Source of the DNA: Sphingobacterium allocomposti
GTDB taxonomy: Bacteria; Bacteroidota; Bacteroidia; Sphingobacteriales; Sphingobacteriaceae
Assembly: GCF_008124885.1 (NCBI RefSeq)
Contig: NZ_VNHX01000012.1
Location: 62,001-126,000 of the forward strand
DNA length: 64,000 nt
Direction: 5' to 3'
Shown: positions 32,888-43,600 of the stretch, piece after piece
How the letters are laid out: each line of letters opens with the position of its first letter
How positions within the stretch are numbered: position 1 is the stretch's first letter
Made by a program: the position numbers and the translations under genes
Notes under the pieces: generated by a model
Seen by the model: the letters and a program-made list of their open reading frames with translations, nothing else
The model's database searches: none
What the model was told of the DNA's origin: nothing

Positions 32888-34057
32888 ATCTCTGTGATTG
32901 GAAACGTTGTAATGTTCATTCAGCCAATTGACCATACCGATCAAATGCCCTTTCATTTTCTTTGCAGTGGAAAATTCCACGTCGGTTGATTTCTTTTGTA
33001 AGCTTTCGGCAGAAATAAACGGTGTTTTTGGAGTGCTGAAATGCCGGGCATAATAGGCAAAGGTCTTGCCTACTTCTTCTTTAGGTAATAACCCTTTCTC
33101 CATGAACAACCTTATGAGAAGTCCAAATTGGGCTACGGGCAAGTTTACTTGCGCACGTTCTGTTTCATCGTTAAGTTTAGTGTCTTGGATTTCCAATCGT
33201 CGTAGTTCAATTCGCTGTTGGATATATTGTTTCTTCTCCGTAAGAAGTGTCATTATCTGTTCTCTAATGGATTTATCTTTTGCCATCCATCTTGATGTAC
33301 ATCGTGCTGGTAGACTGCTGATTCTGTCCTCCAATCCGATTAGTACTTCTAATTGTTCATGTAAACTTGGCGTATCTATTATTACGCGGGTGCAGCACTT
33401 TGCACAATAATTAAAAAAAGCCGGGGTATTGAAATCGTACTGATACAACAGATTTTCCACCTCAATCGTGGTAAACGGCTGTAGCTTTTTCAATTCTTCC
33501 AAAATGATTGATGCATATTTTGCATCAGATCGGCTCATTCCTTGCCGTTCGATTAGTCGTTTTAACCCTCTTAACACCAACTCTCCCAATATGGGTTCAA
33601 TGTCTGATTCGGCAATTATATTACGCACGATATTTAATCTTCGCTTTAATTGCATACGGATACTCGGAATCGAATATGCGGTTACGGGTAGTTCGGATAA
33701 AGTATGCTTGTCGAGCCTACCGCAAAACTCTAACAACATGTCCAGTAGGACCAACGTTTGAAGATAAAGCTGATTTACTTGTCTGGAAAAAGGATATTCT
33801 TTTCGCGATCCTGCCATAGCAACCATATAGTTATGAATTGTATTACTAACAATTGTCAACTGCAATAGGACGGCTTTTGCTTCCGGTTTGGAACGACTGA
33901 TTATGTTTAAAAAATACGGTTTGAATTGTTGTGTGCTTTTAGTTAGGTCATCAAAATAGTGGGTGAGACCTGAATGATGTTTCGCAGCTTTATTTAGCAC
34001 ATTTGGATGTAAATTTTCCTCCAACACATAAAGCCAATTTATAAAATTTCCCCTCAT
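32882..34057 (-). CDS. ICE protein of unknown function (391 aa)
   Basis: No family recognised. The protein is mostly helical, with no signal peptide or clear membrane helix. Visible blocks are an N-terminal part rich in H and Y, a middle helix bundle (LGELVLRGLKRLIERQGMSR, then LEELKKLQPFTTIEVENLLY) and a C-terminal part (VAQFGLLIRLFMEKGLLPKE, then KKMKGHLIGMVNWLNEHYNV). The pair YYARHFSTP and LIRLF near the end are like those seen in RteC-type regulators, but the similarity is slight. It is likely a regulator of the element, transcribed opposite to the small HhH gene. Confidence 0.55.
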   Translation of the reverse strand: MRGNFINWLYVLEENLHPNVLNKAAKHHSGLTHYFDDLTKSTQQFKPYFLNIISRSKPEAKAVLLQLTIVSNTIHNYMVAMAGSRKEYPFSRQVNQLYLQTLVLLDMLLEFCGRLDKHTLSELPVTAYSIPSIRMQLKRRLNIVRNIIAESDIEPILGELVLRGLKRLIERQGMSRSDAKYASIILEELKKLQPFTTIEVENLLYQYDFNTPAFFNYCAKCCTRVIIDTPSLHEQLEVLIGLEDRISSLPARCTSRWMAKDKSIREQIMTLLTEKKQYIQQRIELRRLEIQDTKLNDETERAQVNLPVAQFGLLIRLFMEKGLLPKEEVGKTFAYYARHFSTPKTPFISAESLQKKSTDVEFSTAKKMKGHLIGMVNWLNEHYNVSNHRDS

Positions 34058-34191
34058 AACTAATACTTCTTAATGTGACCACAATATTGAACAGATTTGA
34101 AATCAAATTAATTTTGCACATCCGAGCAACAAAAATCAGTATTCTTAAAAAGTCAAAAAGTCCTAAAATGGTCTTTTAGGACAATATTTAT

Positions 34192-35100
34192 CTATAACAT
34201 TTTGTTAATGTCTATTTTTTTATGTGGCTTAGGGCGTTTATCGGTTTTGGATGGGGTGAGTATTGTCTTGACGGTTTCTGGGCTTAGTTCTTTACCGTTT
34301 TTGTCCACAAAAGAATTTACAATAACGGCAACTAAGTCATTTATATTGCCGTCAATTAAAGGTTTACCATTGGTAAACAATTCCCTGTTTAGTTGATAGA
34401 AAATATCCACTAATTGATTAATATTACAGTTAATCTGTAGCTTGTTGAATGACATACCATTTTTATTCTTGTTCATCTCCTCGGTTGAAAACTCATTGGT
34501 CAATCGATTAAGATGTTGTATCTGATCTATCTCTTTTTGGCATTGAACAGAATAATCGGGCAATTTGGGATTGATGAAATCAATACTTGCCTGCTCATAG
34601 TCAAATTTCTCTTTGGTAAGGAACATGATTTTTTGTGTGTAGCTCTGCAAATTGTCCACTCTCTTTTTAGTTTCCTTAAATGAGAAATACCTTGTTTCAC
34701 ATTCTGCATTGACGTATTGCATCGGCAGTTTTGCTGCAATATGTTTATAGCCGGTCTGTTCTATTTCCTTTCGCTTGCTCTCGATAATGGTGTAACACTT
34801 CATCATCCTGCCGCGGTTTGTAGAGCTAACAAACAATTCTTCGTTTTCAGCAATTAGCTTTTCAAACTTATTAAGCCATTTTAAGGGATTTGACAGAAAA
34901 TCACAATGATGGGAAAAGAAATCGGGTAATTTTGCATACGGCAAAAAAATAATCTTATTCATCAATTCCTGACAATATGAAGCATTATCTGTAATATCAT
35001 CCGTTAAAATATCAAACAATGCATTCTCTGATTGCTCTTTCGGTATTACTGTCCGTTCTGGAAATTGAACTGTTGATCTTATTTGATTTTTGTTTGGCAT
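34192..35100 (-). CDS. ICE protein of unknown function (302 aa), weakly RteC-like C-terminus
   Basis: Helical and basic. The last ~80 residues (INQLVDIFYQLNRELFTNGK, then NDLVAVIVNSFVDKNGKELS, ending TPSKTDKRPKPHKKIDI) share the pattern of C-terminal regions in RteC and related Bacteroidota ICE proteins, where residues of this kind bind DNA. The N-terminal 200 residues are not recognised. It may regulate excision or transfer. It lies between the 391-residue gene (134-base gap) and the metal-resistance island, and its composition is AT-rich like the latter. Confidence 0.5.
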   Translation of the reverse strand: MPNKNQIRSTVQFPERTVIPKEQSENALFDILTDDITDNASYCQELMNKIIFLPYAKLPDFFSHHCDFLSNPLKWLNKFEKLIAENEELFVSSTNRGRMMKCYTIIESKRKEIEQTGYKHIAAKLPMQYVNAECETRYFSFKETKKRVDNLQSYTQKIMFLTKEKFDYEQASIDFINPKLPDYSVQCQKEIDQIQHLNRLTNEFSTEEMNKNKNGMSFNKLQINCNINQLVDIFYQLNRELFTNGKPLIDGNINDLVAVIVNSFVDKNGKELSPETVKTILTPSKTDKRPKPHKKIDINKML

Positions 35101-35133
35101 AATTCTTTTTTGCTCGACATAGGATTTATAGTT

Positions 35134-35358
35134 CTATCTGTGATGGTGGTGATGGTGATGATGAGTATCTTCATCAAAATAATAATGTTTAATTACTATG
35201 GCTATCATCGTAAGGAGCCATAATATTAAAAACACCCCAAAAGCTATTAAAAAGAATGACGGTTTCTTTTTCTTCGAAGGATTAGCATCTGAAAGTTTAG
35301 CGGCTCCATATCTTTTGTAGGGGGGCACTTTTGTATAACTTTTACCTTTTTTACCCAT
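35134..35358 (-). CDS. Small single-pass membrane protein with octa-histidine tail
   Basis: 74 residues: a basic N-terminus (MGKKGKSYTKVPPYKRYGAA), one membrane helix (about residues 36-60), then DEDT and eight consecutive His plus Arg at the very end. The tail most likely binds Zn, Co or Ni in the periplasm or on the outside. It is the last gene of the metal island, 42 bases after the P-type ATPase. It may act as a metal buffer or a sensor; it is not a recognised family. Confidence 0.7.
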   Translation of the reverse strand: MGKKGKSYTKVPPYKRYGAAKLSDANPSKKKKPSFFLIAFGVFLILWLLTMIAIVIKHYYFDEDTHHHHHHHHR

Positions 35359-35400
35359 AGCCTATTCTACCTGTTTTTAAAAGGACACGATTACCTATTT

Positions 35401-37443
35401 CTAAAATTTCATCCGTTGTATCCTTACAGCATTTAATATTGCCAATAATGCCACACCTACATCGGCAAAAACGGCTTCCCACATGGTAGCCAGACCTCCT
35501 GCACCCAAAACCAATACAATTCCTTTTACAACAAATGCCAATGAGATATTTTGCCAAACGATTTTCTTTGTCTGTTTGCCAATGTTGATGGCCATAGGTA
35601 TTTTGCTTGGTCTATCATCTTGTATCACTACGTCTGCCGTTTCAATCGTGGCATCGCTTCCTAAACCGCCCATTGCAATACCTACGTCACTTAATGCCAC
35701 AACAGGAGCATCGTTTACACCATCCCCAACAAAAGCAACCGTTTCATTTTTGGCTTTGATTTCTTTTACCCTGTTTACTTTATCTTCCGGCAGCAAATCG
35801 CCAAAAGCATTGTCTATACCTAACTGCTCTGCTACATATTTTACGACGGTACTTTTATCTCCGCTAAGCATTGTGGCTTTGACATTGAGTTTATGCAGTT
35901 GATTTATAGTGTCCTGTGCGTCTTCTTTGATGGTGTCGGCAATAGTGATATAACCTACAAATTTATTATCATAAGCAACCGCAATTGTGGTATAAACGAT
36001 AGTGTTCGGGTCTAAATCATATTGTATTCCGAACTTATCCATCAGTTTGAAATTGCCAACCAATAAATCCTTACCATCGATGGTTGATTTCAATCCGTGT
36101 CCTGCAATTTCCTCTGTATTTTGCAATTCAACTTCATTACTTGGCTTTCCAACGTATTCGTGAATAGCCGTTGCTACGGGGTGGGTACTATGGCTTTCCA
36201 ATACGTTGACCATTTGCAGGATTTCGGTTTCATTAAATGCAGAATCAAAAACAACTTCCTGAACCTTAAAAACGCCCTCTGTCATCGTTCCCGTCTTATC
36301 CATAACTACGTTTTGAATATTGGAAAGGGCATCTAAAAAGTTACTCCCTTTAAACAATATTCCATTTCTTGAAGCTGCTCCAATTCCTCCGAAATAACCT
36401 AACGGAATAGAAATAACCAAAGCACATGGACAGGAAATAACCAGAAATACCAAAGCCCTGTACAACCAATCAGTAAACTGATAATCGTTCACGAAAAAAT
36501 AGGGCACTAAACAAATGGCTACGGCTAAAACCACTACAATAGGTGTGTAGATTTTGGCAAACTTACGGATAAACAACTCCGTTGGTGCTTTCTGTGATGT
36601 GGCGTTTTGTACCAATTCCAAAATCTTGCTCAATTTACTGTCGGTGTATGCGGTTGTAACCTTTACCTGCGATACGGTGTTTAGGTTTATCATTCCAGCC
36701 AGAACCGTTTCGCCTTTGTTCTTTGTATCAGGTTTGCTTTCACCTGTTAGAGCTGCCGTATTGAATGACGATGTTGCGGATAACAGTTCTCCGTCCAGAC
36801 CTAATTTTTCTCCCGGTTTCAGTTGTATGATTTCGCCAATTTCTACTGTCTCTGCTTTGACGGTCTGTGGTTCATTGTTTCGTAAAACGGTTACTTCATC
36901 GGGTCTTTGGTCAAGCAATGATTTGATATTTGCTTTGGCTCTGGAAACAGCTAATGTCTGGAACACTTCTCCAACGGCGTAGAACAACATGACTGCAACA
37001 CCCTCCGGGTACTCGCCAATAGTAAATGCTCCGATAGTGGCAATTCCCATAAGAAAAAACTCCGAAAAGATTTCGCCTTTACCTATGCTTTCTACGGCCT
37101 CTTTGAGTACAGGCAATCCGACTGGAATATAGGCAGCGACATACCAAACAATCCTTACCCAATCCGTAAACCATGCTTGCGGAAACCAATTATCCATTGC
37201 AATACCTGCGAGCAATAGCACAAGGGAGATAATGGCAGGCAGAAACATTTTGAAAATATTGTCGTTACCATCCGAATGCGAATGGTCGTGTCCGTCTTCA
37301 TTATCGTGGTCGTTGCTGTGGGCTGTTTTGGGATGCTTTTGTTCCAATAGTTTTTTAGCGTCCGCATCCGTGTAAATTTTTTCTTCCTGTGGTGTGCAAC
37401 AAAGCTGTTTGCCCTGTGCATCGTATCTGTGTTTGTGTTCCAT
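35401..37443 (-). CDS. Zn/Cd/Pb-exporting P1B-type ATPase
   Basis: 680 residues. The N-terminus is a His/Asp-rich tail (NDHDNEDGHDHSHSDGNDN) in place of a classic CxxC metal-binding domain. Eight membrane helices are expected. Key motifs: the ion motif CPCALVISIP, the phosphorylation site DKTGTMTEG, and the hinge GDGVNDAPVVALSDVGIAMG. The last helices read NISLAFVVKG and FADVGVALLAILNAVR, which fits the P1B-2 group (Zn, Cd, Pb) rather than the copper exporters. It pumps divalent metal from the cytoplasm to the periplasm, from where the RND pump can remove it. It overlaps the previous gene by 1 base. Confidence 0.92.
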   Translation of the reverse strand: MEHKHRYDAQGKQLCCTPQEEKIYTDADAKKLLEQKHPKTAHSNDHDNEDGHDHSHSDGNDNIFKMFLPAIISLVLLLAGIAMDNWFPQAWFTDWVRIVWYVAAYIPVGLPVLKEAVESIGKGEIFSEFFLMGIATIGAFTIGEYPEGVAVMLFYAVGEVFQTLAVSRAKANIKSLLDQRPDEVTVLRNNEPQTVKAETVEIGEIIQLKPGEKLGLDGELLSATSSFNTAALTGESKPDTKNKGETVLAGMINLNTVSQVKVTTAYTDSKLSKILELVQNATSQKAPTELFIRKFAKIYTPIVVVLAVAICLVPYFFVNDYQFTDWLYRALVFLVISCPCALVISIPLGYFGGIGAASRNGILFKGSNFLDALSNIQNVVMDKTGTMTEGVFKVQEVVFDSAFNETEILQMVNVLESHSTHPVATAIHEYVGKPSNEVELQNTEEIAGHGLKSTIDGKDLLVGNFKLMDKFGIQYDLDPNTIVYTTIAVAYDNKFVGYITIADTIKEDAQDTINQLHKLNVKATMLSGDKSTVVKYVAEQLGIDNAFGDLLPEDKVNRVKEIKAKNETVAFVGDGVNDAPVVALSDVGIAMGGLGSDATIETADVVIQDDRPSKIPMAINIGKQTKKIVWQNISLAFVVKGIVLVLGAGGLATMWEAVFADVGVALLAILNAVRIQRMKF

Positions 37444-38075
37444 TACAATAATCTTTTAGTTTTCTGTTTATATTCCTGATATTGTTTGCCATGTTCTCTT
37501 GTTAGAAACGTTTCTTCTAACCGTATCTGAACTTGAATAATGAAATATGTGGTTAGTGCAATAAAAAAAGTAAGTGCATTGGGAATGATAAAAAACAATC
37601 CCAATACACTTACAATCATTCCTAAAAAAATCGGGTTGCGGCTTATTGAAAATATACCCTTTGTTACTAATCCCGTTTTGTTTTCTTCATCAATACCGAT
37701 TCGCCAGCTATTGCCCATTTGTAATTGAGCGGTACAAATCCAGACCAAAGCGATGTGGATGATGGTAATACCTGCTATCTGTAAAAAATATGTTTGCAGA
37801 TAACCGATGGGAACGAGATAATTGTACACCTTCTCACTTAACGAAAACATCAGCACGGCAATAAAGAGCAGTGCGATCAAAAGTTTCATTACAAATCCAA
37901 TGTAGTCGTGCGCATTATCGGATTTACCGAAAGTTATCGGATTGACACCTGTTTTTTTATAGGTACGATAAGTTGGCAGCACAAAGGTTACCAACATATA
38001 TAGCACCAAGTAAATAGGTAGATAAAGTTTTAACCAACTCATAATTTTATATGTTCGTTCTTTTTCATCGGTCAT
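37443..38075 (-). CDS. Isoprenylcysteine-methyltransferase-like membrane protein 1
   Basis: 210 residues with about five membrane helices. The family marks are RNPIFLGMIVSVLG (the RHPxYxG motif) and EETFLTREHGKQYQEY near the C-terminus (EExxLxxxxGxxYxxY). Related enzymes methylate lipids or prenyl-cysteine with S-adenosylmethionine. Proteins of this type are often found next to heavy-metal exporters in Bacteroidota, but their function there is not known. It overlaps the next gene upstream by 11 bases. Confidence 0.8.
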   Translation of the reverse strand: MTDEKERTYKIMSWLKLYLPIYLVLYMLVTFVLPTYRTYKKTGVNPITFGKSDNAHDYIGFVMKLLIALLFIAVLMFSLSEKVYNYLVPIGYLQTYFLQIAGITIIHIALVWICTAQLQMGNSWRIGIDEENKTGLVTKGIFSISRNPIFLGMIVSVLGLFFIIPNALTFFIALTTYFIIQVQIRLEETFLTREHGKQYQEYKQKTKRLL

Positions 38076-38805
38076 TATTTAAGTATGCAGTATTCATTTT
38101 TATGATTTTTAATATCACATAGATTAGCATAGTGACGATGCAACCGATTAAAAACAAATAATTAAAGTGCGTATGGTTTTTTAACCATTCCCCAATAAGG
38201 TTAAAGGCAGTGAAGATGAGAAACACGGCAAATAAGCCGTTTTTCTCTTTTTTCAGAACTTTCCTTAAACTAAATGAAAGCGTTGGTTTATTGAACAGAC
38301 CCAATTTTGGTACAAAGGCAGGAACCTTTTCTGCCCATTCTTTATACGCATTCCCGAATTTTCTTTCTAAAAATTGTTCTTCGGCAAACATTATTCTTTC
38401 ATAATAAATCCAATAGAATAAGATAAAGGATACGACAAACCAAATGTTTTCTGTTAGCAATGCTATTCCCAGCCACATGAAAAAATTTCCGAAGTATAAC
38501 GGATGTCTTACAACGCTATAAATACCTGTTGTGTTTAGTGTGTCTGCTACTTGCCCCTCTGTTGTGTTTCTGCCCGATGTATTTTTAGGCGCATAACCTA
38601 TCGTGTATATTCTGATAGCTAAACCTATTAAACTTACAAACAGGCAAAAGGTGGCAAAGTAAGGATTGCAAATGTTAGACGGTGTCGAATGGGAGTTGGT
38701 TTGTATAAACACAAACAACCCAATCACTAATATACTTATAGGCAGAAAACTTCTGTACTTAAAAAGCCAGTTGCCTTGTGTTTCAAATTCTTCTTTTAGT
38801 GCCAT
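38065..38805 (-). CDS. Isoprenylcysteine-methyltransferase-like membrane protein 2
   Basis: 246 residues with about five to six membrane helices. It shows the motif VRHPLYFGNFFMWLG and, later, AEEQFLERKFGNAYKEWAEK, the same two marks as its neighbour. The middle (SLIGLAIRIYTIGYAPKNTS) is also typical. The two genes overlap and were probably formed by an old duplication. Location between a metal regulator and the P-type ATPase suggests a role in envelope adaptation to metal stress. Confidence 0.8.
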   Translation of the reverse strand: MALKEEFETQGNWLFKYRSFLPISILVIGLFVFIQTNSHSTPSNICNPYFATFCLFVSLIGLAIRIYTIGYAPKNTSGRNTTEGQVADTLNTTGIYSVVRHPLYFGNFFMWLGIALLTENIWFVVSFILFYWIYYERIMFAEEQFLERKFGNAYKEWAEKVPAFVPKLGLFNKPTLSFSLRKVLKKEKNGLFAVFLIFTAFNLIGEWLKNHTHFNYLFLIGCIVTMLIYVILKIIKMNTAYLNNDR

Positions 38806-38889
38806 AAATTAATAACTGTTGCATTTTTATTCCATGTTTTCAATATTCATGTCTACTTTTATAATGCCTCATTAAACCTAAAATTAAGC

Positions 38890-38924
38890 AAGGGGAGCTT
38901 GCAATACTATTGCAAACTCCCCTT
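38890..38924 (-). terminator. Hairpin at the end of the Fur-type gene
   Basis: AAGGGGAG (38890-38897) pairs with CTCCCCTT (38917-38924), and inside it TTGCAAT pairs with ATTGCAA around a 3-base loop. The stem includes the last codons and stop of the regulator gene. Only a weak T-run follows, so it may be an attenuator or an mRNA stabiliser rather than a full terminator. Confidence 0.55.
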
Positions 38925-39329
38925 TAGGCAATCCTCACAAATACCTTTTCCGAATACTTTTATCTCGTCAATCCGGTATTCTTGGCTTCCATTCTGCGGC
39001 ATTATAAAATCTTCTTTGCAAGTCGTCTGTTTACATATCTTGCAATAGAAGTGTAAGTGCCAATCCTTATGGGTTTTCTCATCGCACCCATCGTGGCACA
39101 AAATATACTTGGTAGTCGTATGCTCCTGAATGCTGTGTACAATGCCTTTTTCCTCAAAAGTTTTCAAAGTCCTGTAAATCGTAACCCTGTCGGCTTTGTA
39201 AAAATGACTTTCGATTTCGGACAAGGACATCGCTACTTGCTGTTGCTCCAAAAAGTCGTACACCAAAATCCGCATACTGGTTGGACTGGTATTTTTTTTC
39301 AACAGCTTTTGTTCAATATTCTTCTTCAT
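38907..39329 (-). CDS. Fur-family metal regulator (probably Zur-like)
   Basis: 140 residues. A winged-helix N-terminal half with EIESHFYKADRVTIYRTLKT (the DNA-recognition helix) and a C-terminal metal domain: HKDWHLHFYCKICKQTTCKE and GICEDCL hold two CxxC pairs for structural zinc and histidines for the sensing site. It most likely controls the metal-export operon in response to zinc or cadmium. It is co-directional with the RND genes and lies 15 bases from the adaptor gene. Confidence 0.85.
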   Translation of the reverse strand: MKKNIEQKLLKKNTSPTSMRILVYDFLEQQQVAMSLSEIESHFYKADRVTIYRTLKTFEEKGIVHSIQEHTTTKYILCHDGCDEKTHKDWHLHFYCKICKQTTCKEDFIMPQNGSQEYRIDEIKVFGKGICEDCLKGSLQ

Positions 39330-39344
39330 TACTACACAATTTTT

Positions 39345-40622
39345 TTAATGGGCGTGACCGTGTTCTCCGGTATCGTTCATTTTTGCATTCACAAAAAACG
39401 CTCCCTTTACTACGATATGTGTACCATGTGGAATTTCACTAACAGGCGTTATAGCGGTATAACCTAATTGAGAAGCGCCTATAGTTATTTCCATTCTTTC
39501 AAAACGAGTGCCTTGCTCCGAACCGTGATCGTGGCTATGGTCGTGACTTTCTCCCTCTTTATGGTCGTGAGGTTCTTCTTCCTGCTCTTTGACTAAAAAG
39601 ATATAATATTTGCCATCGGCATTGACAATCGCGTCGTTGGGTACAGCCGGACTTAATACATTATCTAAACTTACCACTCCGGTTATATTCATGCCATCAA
39701 TAAGCCCTGTTTTATCTCCGATAATCTTACTGTGTACTGCTATTGTCTTACTGCCTCCGATAAAAGAAGAACCAATGTTGTACACTTCGGCAGAATAGGT
39801 TTTATTAGGATTGTTGGTTACGACAAAATCTATTTTCTGACCTATTTTGATTAAAGGAATGTCTTTTTCAAACACCTGCAAATCCAGGTGCAAGGCACTA
39901 TTCTCGATTATTTCGGCAATAGGCGATGACACATCGACATAACTTCCGATTTTGGCAAAAACATCGCTGATTGTTCCGCTTATAGGACTTGTAACGACCA
40001 ATGACGATTTAAGGCTCGCATTTGATAAGGATGTCGGGTTGATACCCATCATTTGGATTTGCTGGTTCAATGATGCCTTTCGTGTCCGCAGGGTATTCAG
40101 TTCGGTAGTTGCATTTTGCAGATTTTTTCTTGCTCCGACATTTCCATCGTTCAGCTCTCTTTGTCTCGCAAGCTCCTGTTCGGCAAATTCTATCCGGCTA
40201 TTGATGCTTAAATACTCCTCCTGCAACTGTATGAATTGTGGGTTAGAAATAGTGGCAATGACCTGACCTTTCTTCACGTAATCTCCAATCTCTACATTGA
40301 GGGATTTAATGATTCCACCAAACATTGAAGTTGCGTTCGCTTTATTGCTATTGGGAACTCTTAATGCCCCATTTGCTTTCAAAGTCGCCGATAACTGTTT
40401 CTGTTCAACCATGCCGATTTCAATGCCGACAGCTTTCATCTGCTCATCGGTAAGCACGGCCGAATTTTCTTCTTCGTGTTCGTCCGTCGCTGGTTCTGCT
40501 TCTGCCTCTGTACCGTGATTATGTCCGTCGCCCTCTTTATGGCTGTTCGTACAGGCGTTAAAGGCAAGGAGTGTGACAAAGGCAATAATACCAAAAGCTA
40601 TCTTATTTATGGTACGTTTCAT
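39345..40622 (-). CDS. RND efflux periplasmic adaptor (CzcB/CusB-like lipoprotein)
   Basis: 425 residues. Lipobox LAFNAC near residue 24 gives an acylated inner-membrane anchor. Two His-rich acidic stretches (HNHGTEAEAEPATDEHEEE near residues 34-52 and HDHKEGESHDHSHDHGSE near 350) probably bind metal. The rest has the lipoyl, alpha-hairpin (QLQEEYLSINSRIEFAEQEL) and beta-barrel parts of membrane-fusion proteins. It links the RND pump to the TolC-like domain. It is 8 bases downstream of the fused pump gene. Confidence 0.92.
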   Translation of the reverse strand: MKRTINKIAFGIIAFVTLLAFNACTNSHKEGDGHNHGTEAEAEPATDEHEEENSAVLTDEQMKAVGIEIGMVEQKQLSATLKANGALRVPNSNKANATSMFGGIIKSLNVEIGDYVKKGQVIATISNPQFIQLQEEYLSINSRIEFAEQELARQRELNDGNVGARKNLQNATTELNTLRTRKASLNQQIQMMGINPTSLSNASLKSSLVVTSPISGTISDVFAKIGSYVDVSSPIAEIIENSALHLDLQVFEKDIPLIKIGQKIDFVVTNNPNKTYSAEVYNIGSSFIGGSKTIAVHSKIIGDKTGLIDGMNITGVVSLDNVLSPAVPNDAIVNADGKYYIFLVKEQEEEPHDHKEGESHDHSHDHGSEQGTRFERMEITIGASQLGYTAITPVSEIPHGTHIVVKGAFFVNAKMNDTGEHGHAH

Positions 40623-40630
40623 ATATTGTA

Positions 40631-43600
40631 TTATTTACTGATTAATGAATGGATAAGCGTTACAGATTCATTGATTTGCTGTATGCTCTTTAAATAGTTA
40701 AGCTGAATATCGGATGTCGTCTGTAAAGCAAAAAGATATTCAACATAGGAAATCTCTCCGGTACTGTACCCCAGCTTTGCTGCTTGAATAATTTCATCAG
40801 CGTTCGGAAGTGCCTGCTCCTTGAAATAGGTAAACTGTGCCACATATTGTTCGTATTGTTTCAAGGCATTTGTCAATTCCGTTTTTAGCTGCTTCTCCTG
40901 CCATTGGGCATTTTGTTCCAACGATTGTTTCTGATAATCAAGGGAGCGGATTCTTGCTTTTGTTGCACCAAAGGTCAGCGGGATGGATACACCCACATCA
41001 AAAAAACTGAACCGCTGTCCTCTGCCGTAAAATTGTTCTACACCGTTTTTACTGTGCATCCCTATCAACGATACGTTGTTATATCCGATCATAAAATCAG
41101 GCAGCCCATTTGCACGTTCTACTTTTTTGTTCTGTTCGGCAATTTTTGCCTCCTGATACAATAGCTGGATACTTGGATGGTTTTCAATAGCTGAACTGTC
41201 CATTACAGAAGTTAAGAGCAACGGCTCATAATCTGATCTGGATTCAATGACAAATTCTTCATTGATCTGCATGAGGTTTTTAAGGTTCTGATACGCATTC
41301 TGTCTAAGAGTCTCGTTTTGCTGGAACAACAAATTAATTTCCCCTTGTTTGGTAACAGCCGTACTGACATCCAACCTGCCTATATCTCCAGTTTTGTACC
41401 GCAATTCTGCGACACGTATAAAGTCTGTATAAATACTGTCCAGACGTTTCAGAACAGCGGCATTATTTTCAAGATATGCTAACTGATAATAATACGACCT
41501 GACCTGTTGTTTCAGTTCGTTTTCAGTTAGTGCCTTTGCCCACTGCTGACCTTTTACCTGCTCTTTGACAAGGTCTTTCTTTGATCCAAAAAGTGTCGGA
41601 AAGGGTATAGTCTGCGAAATCTGGATGCCGTCATTGTATTCAAATCCCTCATTATTTCCATATTGAAAGTTTACATCGGTCTTGGGCAATTCAAACGCTG
41701 TCTTGCTTAGGCTTTGGACAGATTGAATATCAAGATTTTTGGAACGGAGTTGAGGATTATTCTCCATAGCTATATCAATAGCTTTGTCTACATTTATTGA
41801 GCTTTGCGCATTACTGATTGGAGAAAAACCCAAGAACAACAATACCAATACTACCGGAGTTATAGCTTTCATTTTATTGTTTTTAGGGGGTCTATTATTT
41901 CTCATAAATACAAGGTATAGCAGGGGCAATACAAACAACGTCAATGCAGTAGCCGAAATCAATCCTCCGATGACTACGGTTGCCAACGGTTTCTGTACTT
42001 CCGCACCTGCACTCGTACTCAACGCCATTGGTAAGAACCCTAAACTTGCCACCGATGCCGTCATCAATACAGGTCTTAGCCTCGTTTTTGCTCCCTCGAT
42101 AATTCTTGGAATAATCTCGTTCCAACCCTCTTTTTCCAATCTGTTGAATGTGGCAATCAGTACAATTCCGTTTAGAACGGCGACACCGAACAGTGCGATA
42201 AACCCGACACCTGCCGATATACTGAACGGCATATCCCTCAACAAAAGGGCAAACACACCGCCAATGGCACTCATCGGGATAGCCGTATAAACCAAAATGG
42301 CCTCCTTAAATGAATGGAATGTGAAATACAGTAAGATAAAAATCAACAGTAATGCAATAGGTACTGCAATCAGCAATCTGTCGGTTGCTTTTTGAAGATT
42401 TTCAAACTGGCCTCCATAAGTAAAATAGTATCCTGTCGGTAACTTAATCTGTTCAGCCAATTTATCCTGAATTTCTTCTACAACACTTGCCACATCCCGT
42501 CCCTGCACATTAAATCCGACATATATCCTGCGCTTTCCGTCTTCACGGCTGATCTGTGCAGGGCCTAATTTATAGTCAATGGTGGCAACCTGCGAAAGCG
42601 GGACCTGTTCTCCGTTTGGAAGTGGAATAAACAGGTTATTCACGTCCTCAATGGAACTGCGGTGTGCTTCATCAAGACGTACCACCAAATCAAACCTGCG
42701 TTCGTTTTCATAAACCACACCTGCTGATTTACCTGCAAATGCTGTACTGACAATATCATTTATATCTTGTACATTCAAGCCATAGTTAGCTATTCGTGTA
42801 CGGTCGTATTCGATATTGATTTGCGGAAGACCTGCTACCCGTTCTACCTGCGGAGCGGTTGCACCCTCCACCGTTTGGATGATACTGTTAGCCTTATTGG
42901 CATAAATCAACAGGCTGTCGAGGTTCTCACCGAATATTTTCACGGCAACATCTTGCCTGATACCTGTCATCAGCTCATTGAACCGCATCTGTATGGGCTG
43001 ATTGGCTTCAAAGAATACGCCCGGAATAACTTCCAGCTTCTCCATCATCTCGTTGGAAAGCTCATCATACGATTTATCTGTTTTCCATTCGTCCCGCGGT
43101 TTCAGGATAATCATCAGGTCGGTTGCTTCGGGTGGCATGGGATCTGTCGGTACTTCGGCGGCACCGGTCTTACCTACGACCATTTTTACTTCGTCAAATT
43201 CTTTAATAATCCTTGATGCTTGCATGGATGTTTCCAGACTTTGGCTAAGCGATGTTCCCTGTGGCAAGATACAGTGAAAAGCAAAATCGCCCTCTCCTAA
43301 TTTTGGCAGAAACTCGCCGCCCATCCGTGAAAAAAGAAATATACTTATGGTAAAAAGCCCAACGGCAATAGCAATAACTATATATTTTATGCGTATGGCT
43401 TTTTCCAATAGGGGCTTATAGATACCTTGAAGATAGTCCATCATTTTGTCTGAAAAATTCTTTTTGGTAATCGGTTTTTTAGACAAACACAATGCACTCA
43501 TCATCGGAATGTAGGTAAACGACAAAATCAATGCTCCTAAAATGGCAAAACCCACCGTCTGTGCCATTGGAGTAAACATTTTTCCCTCTATACCTACCAA

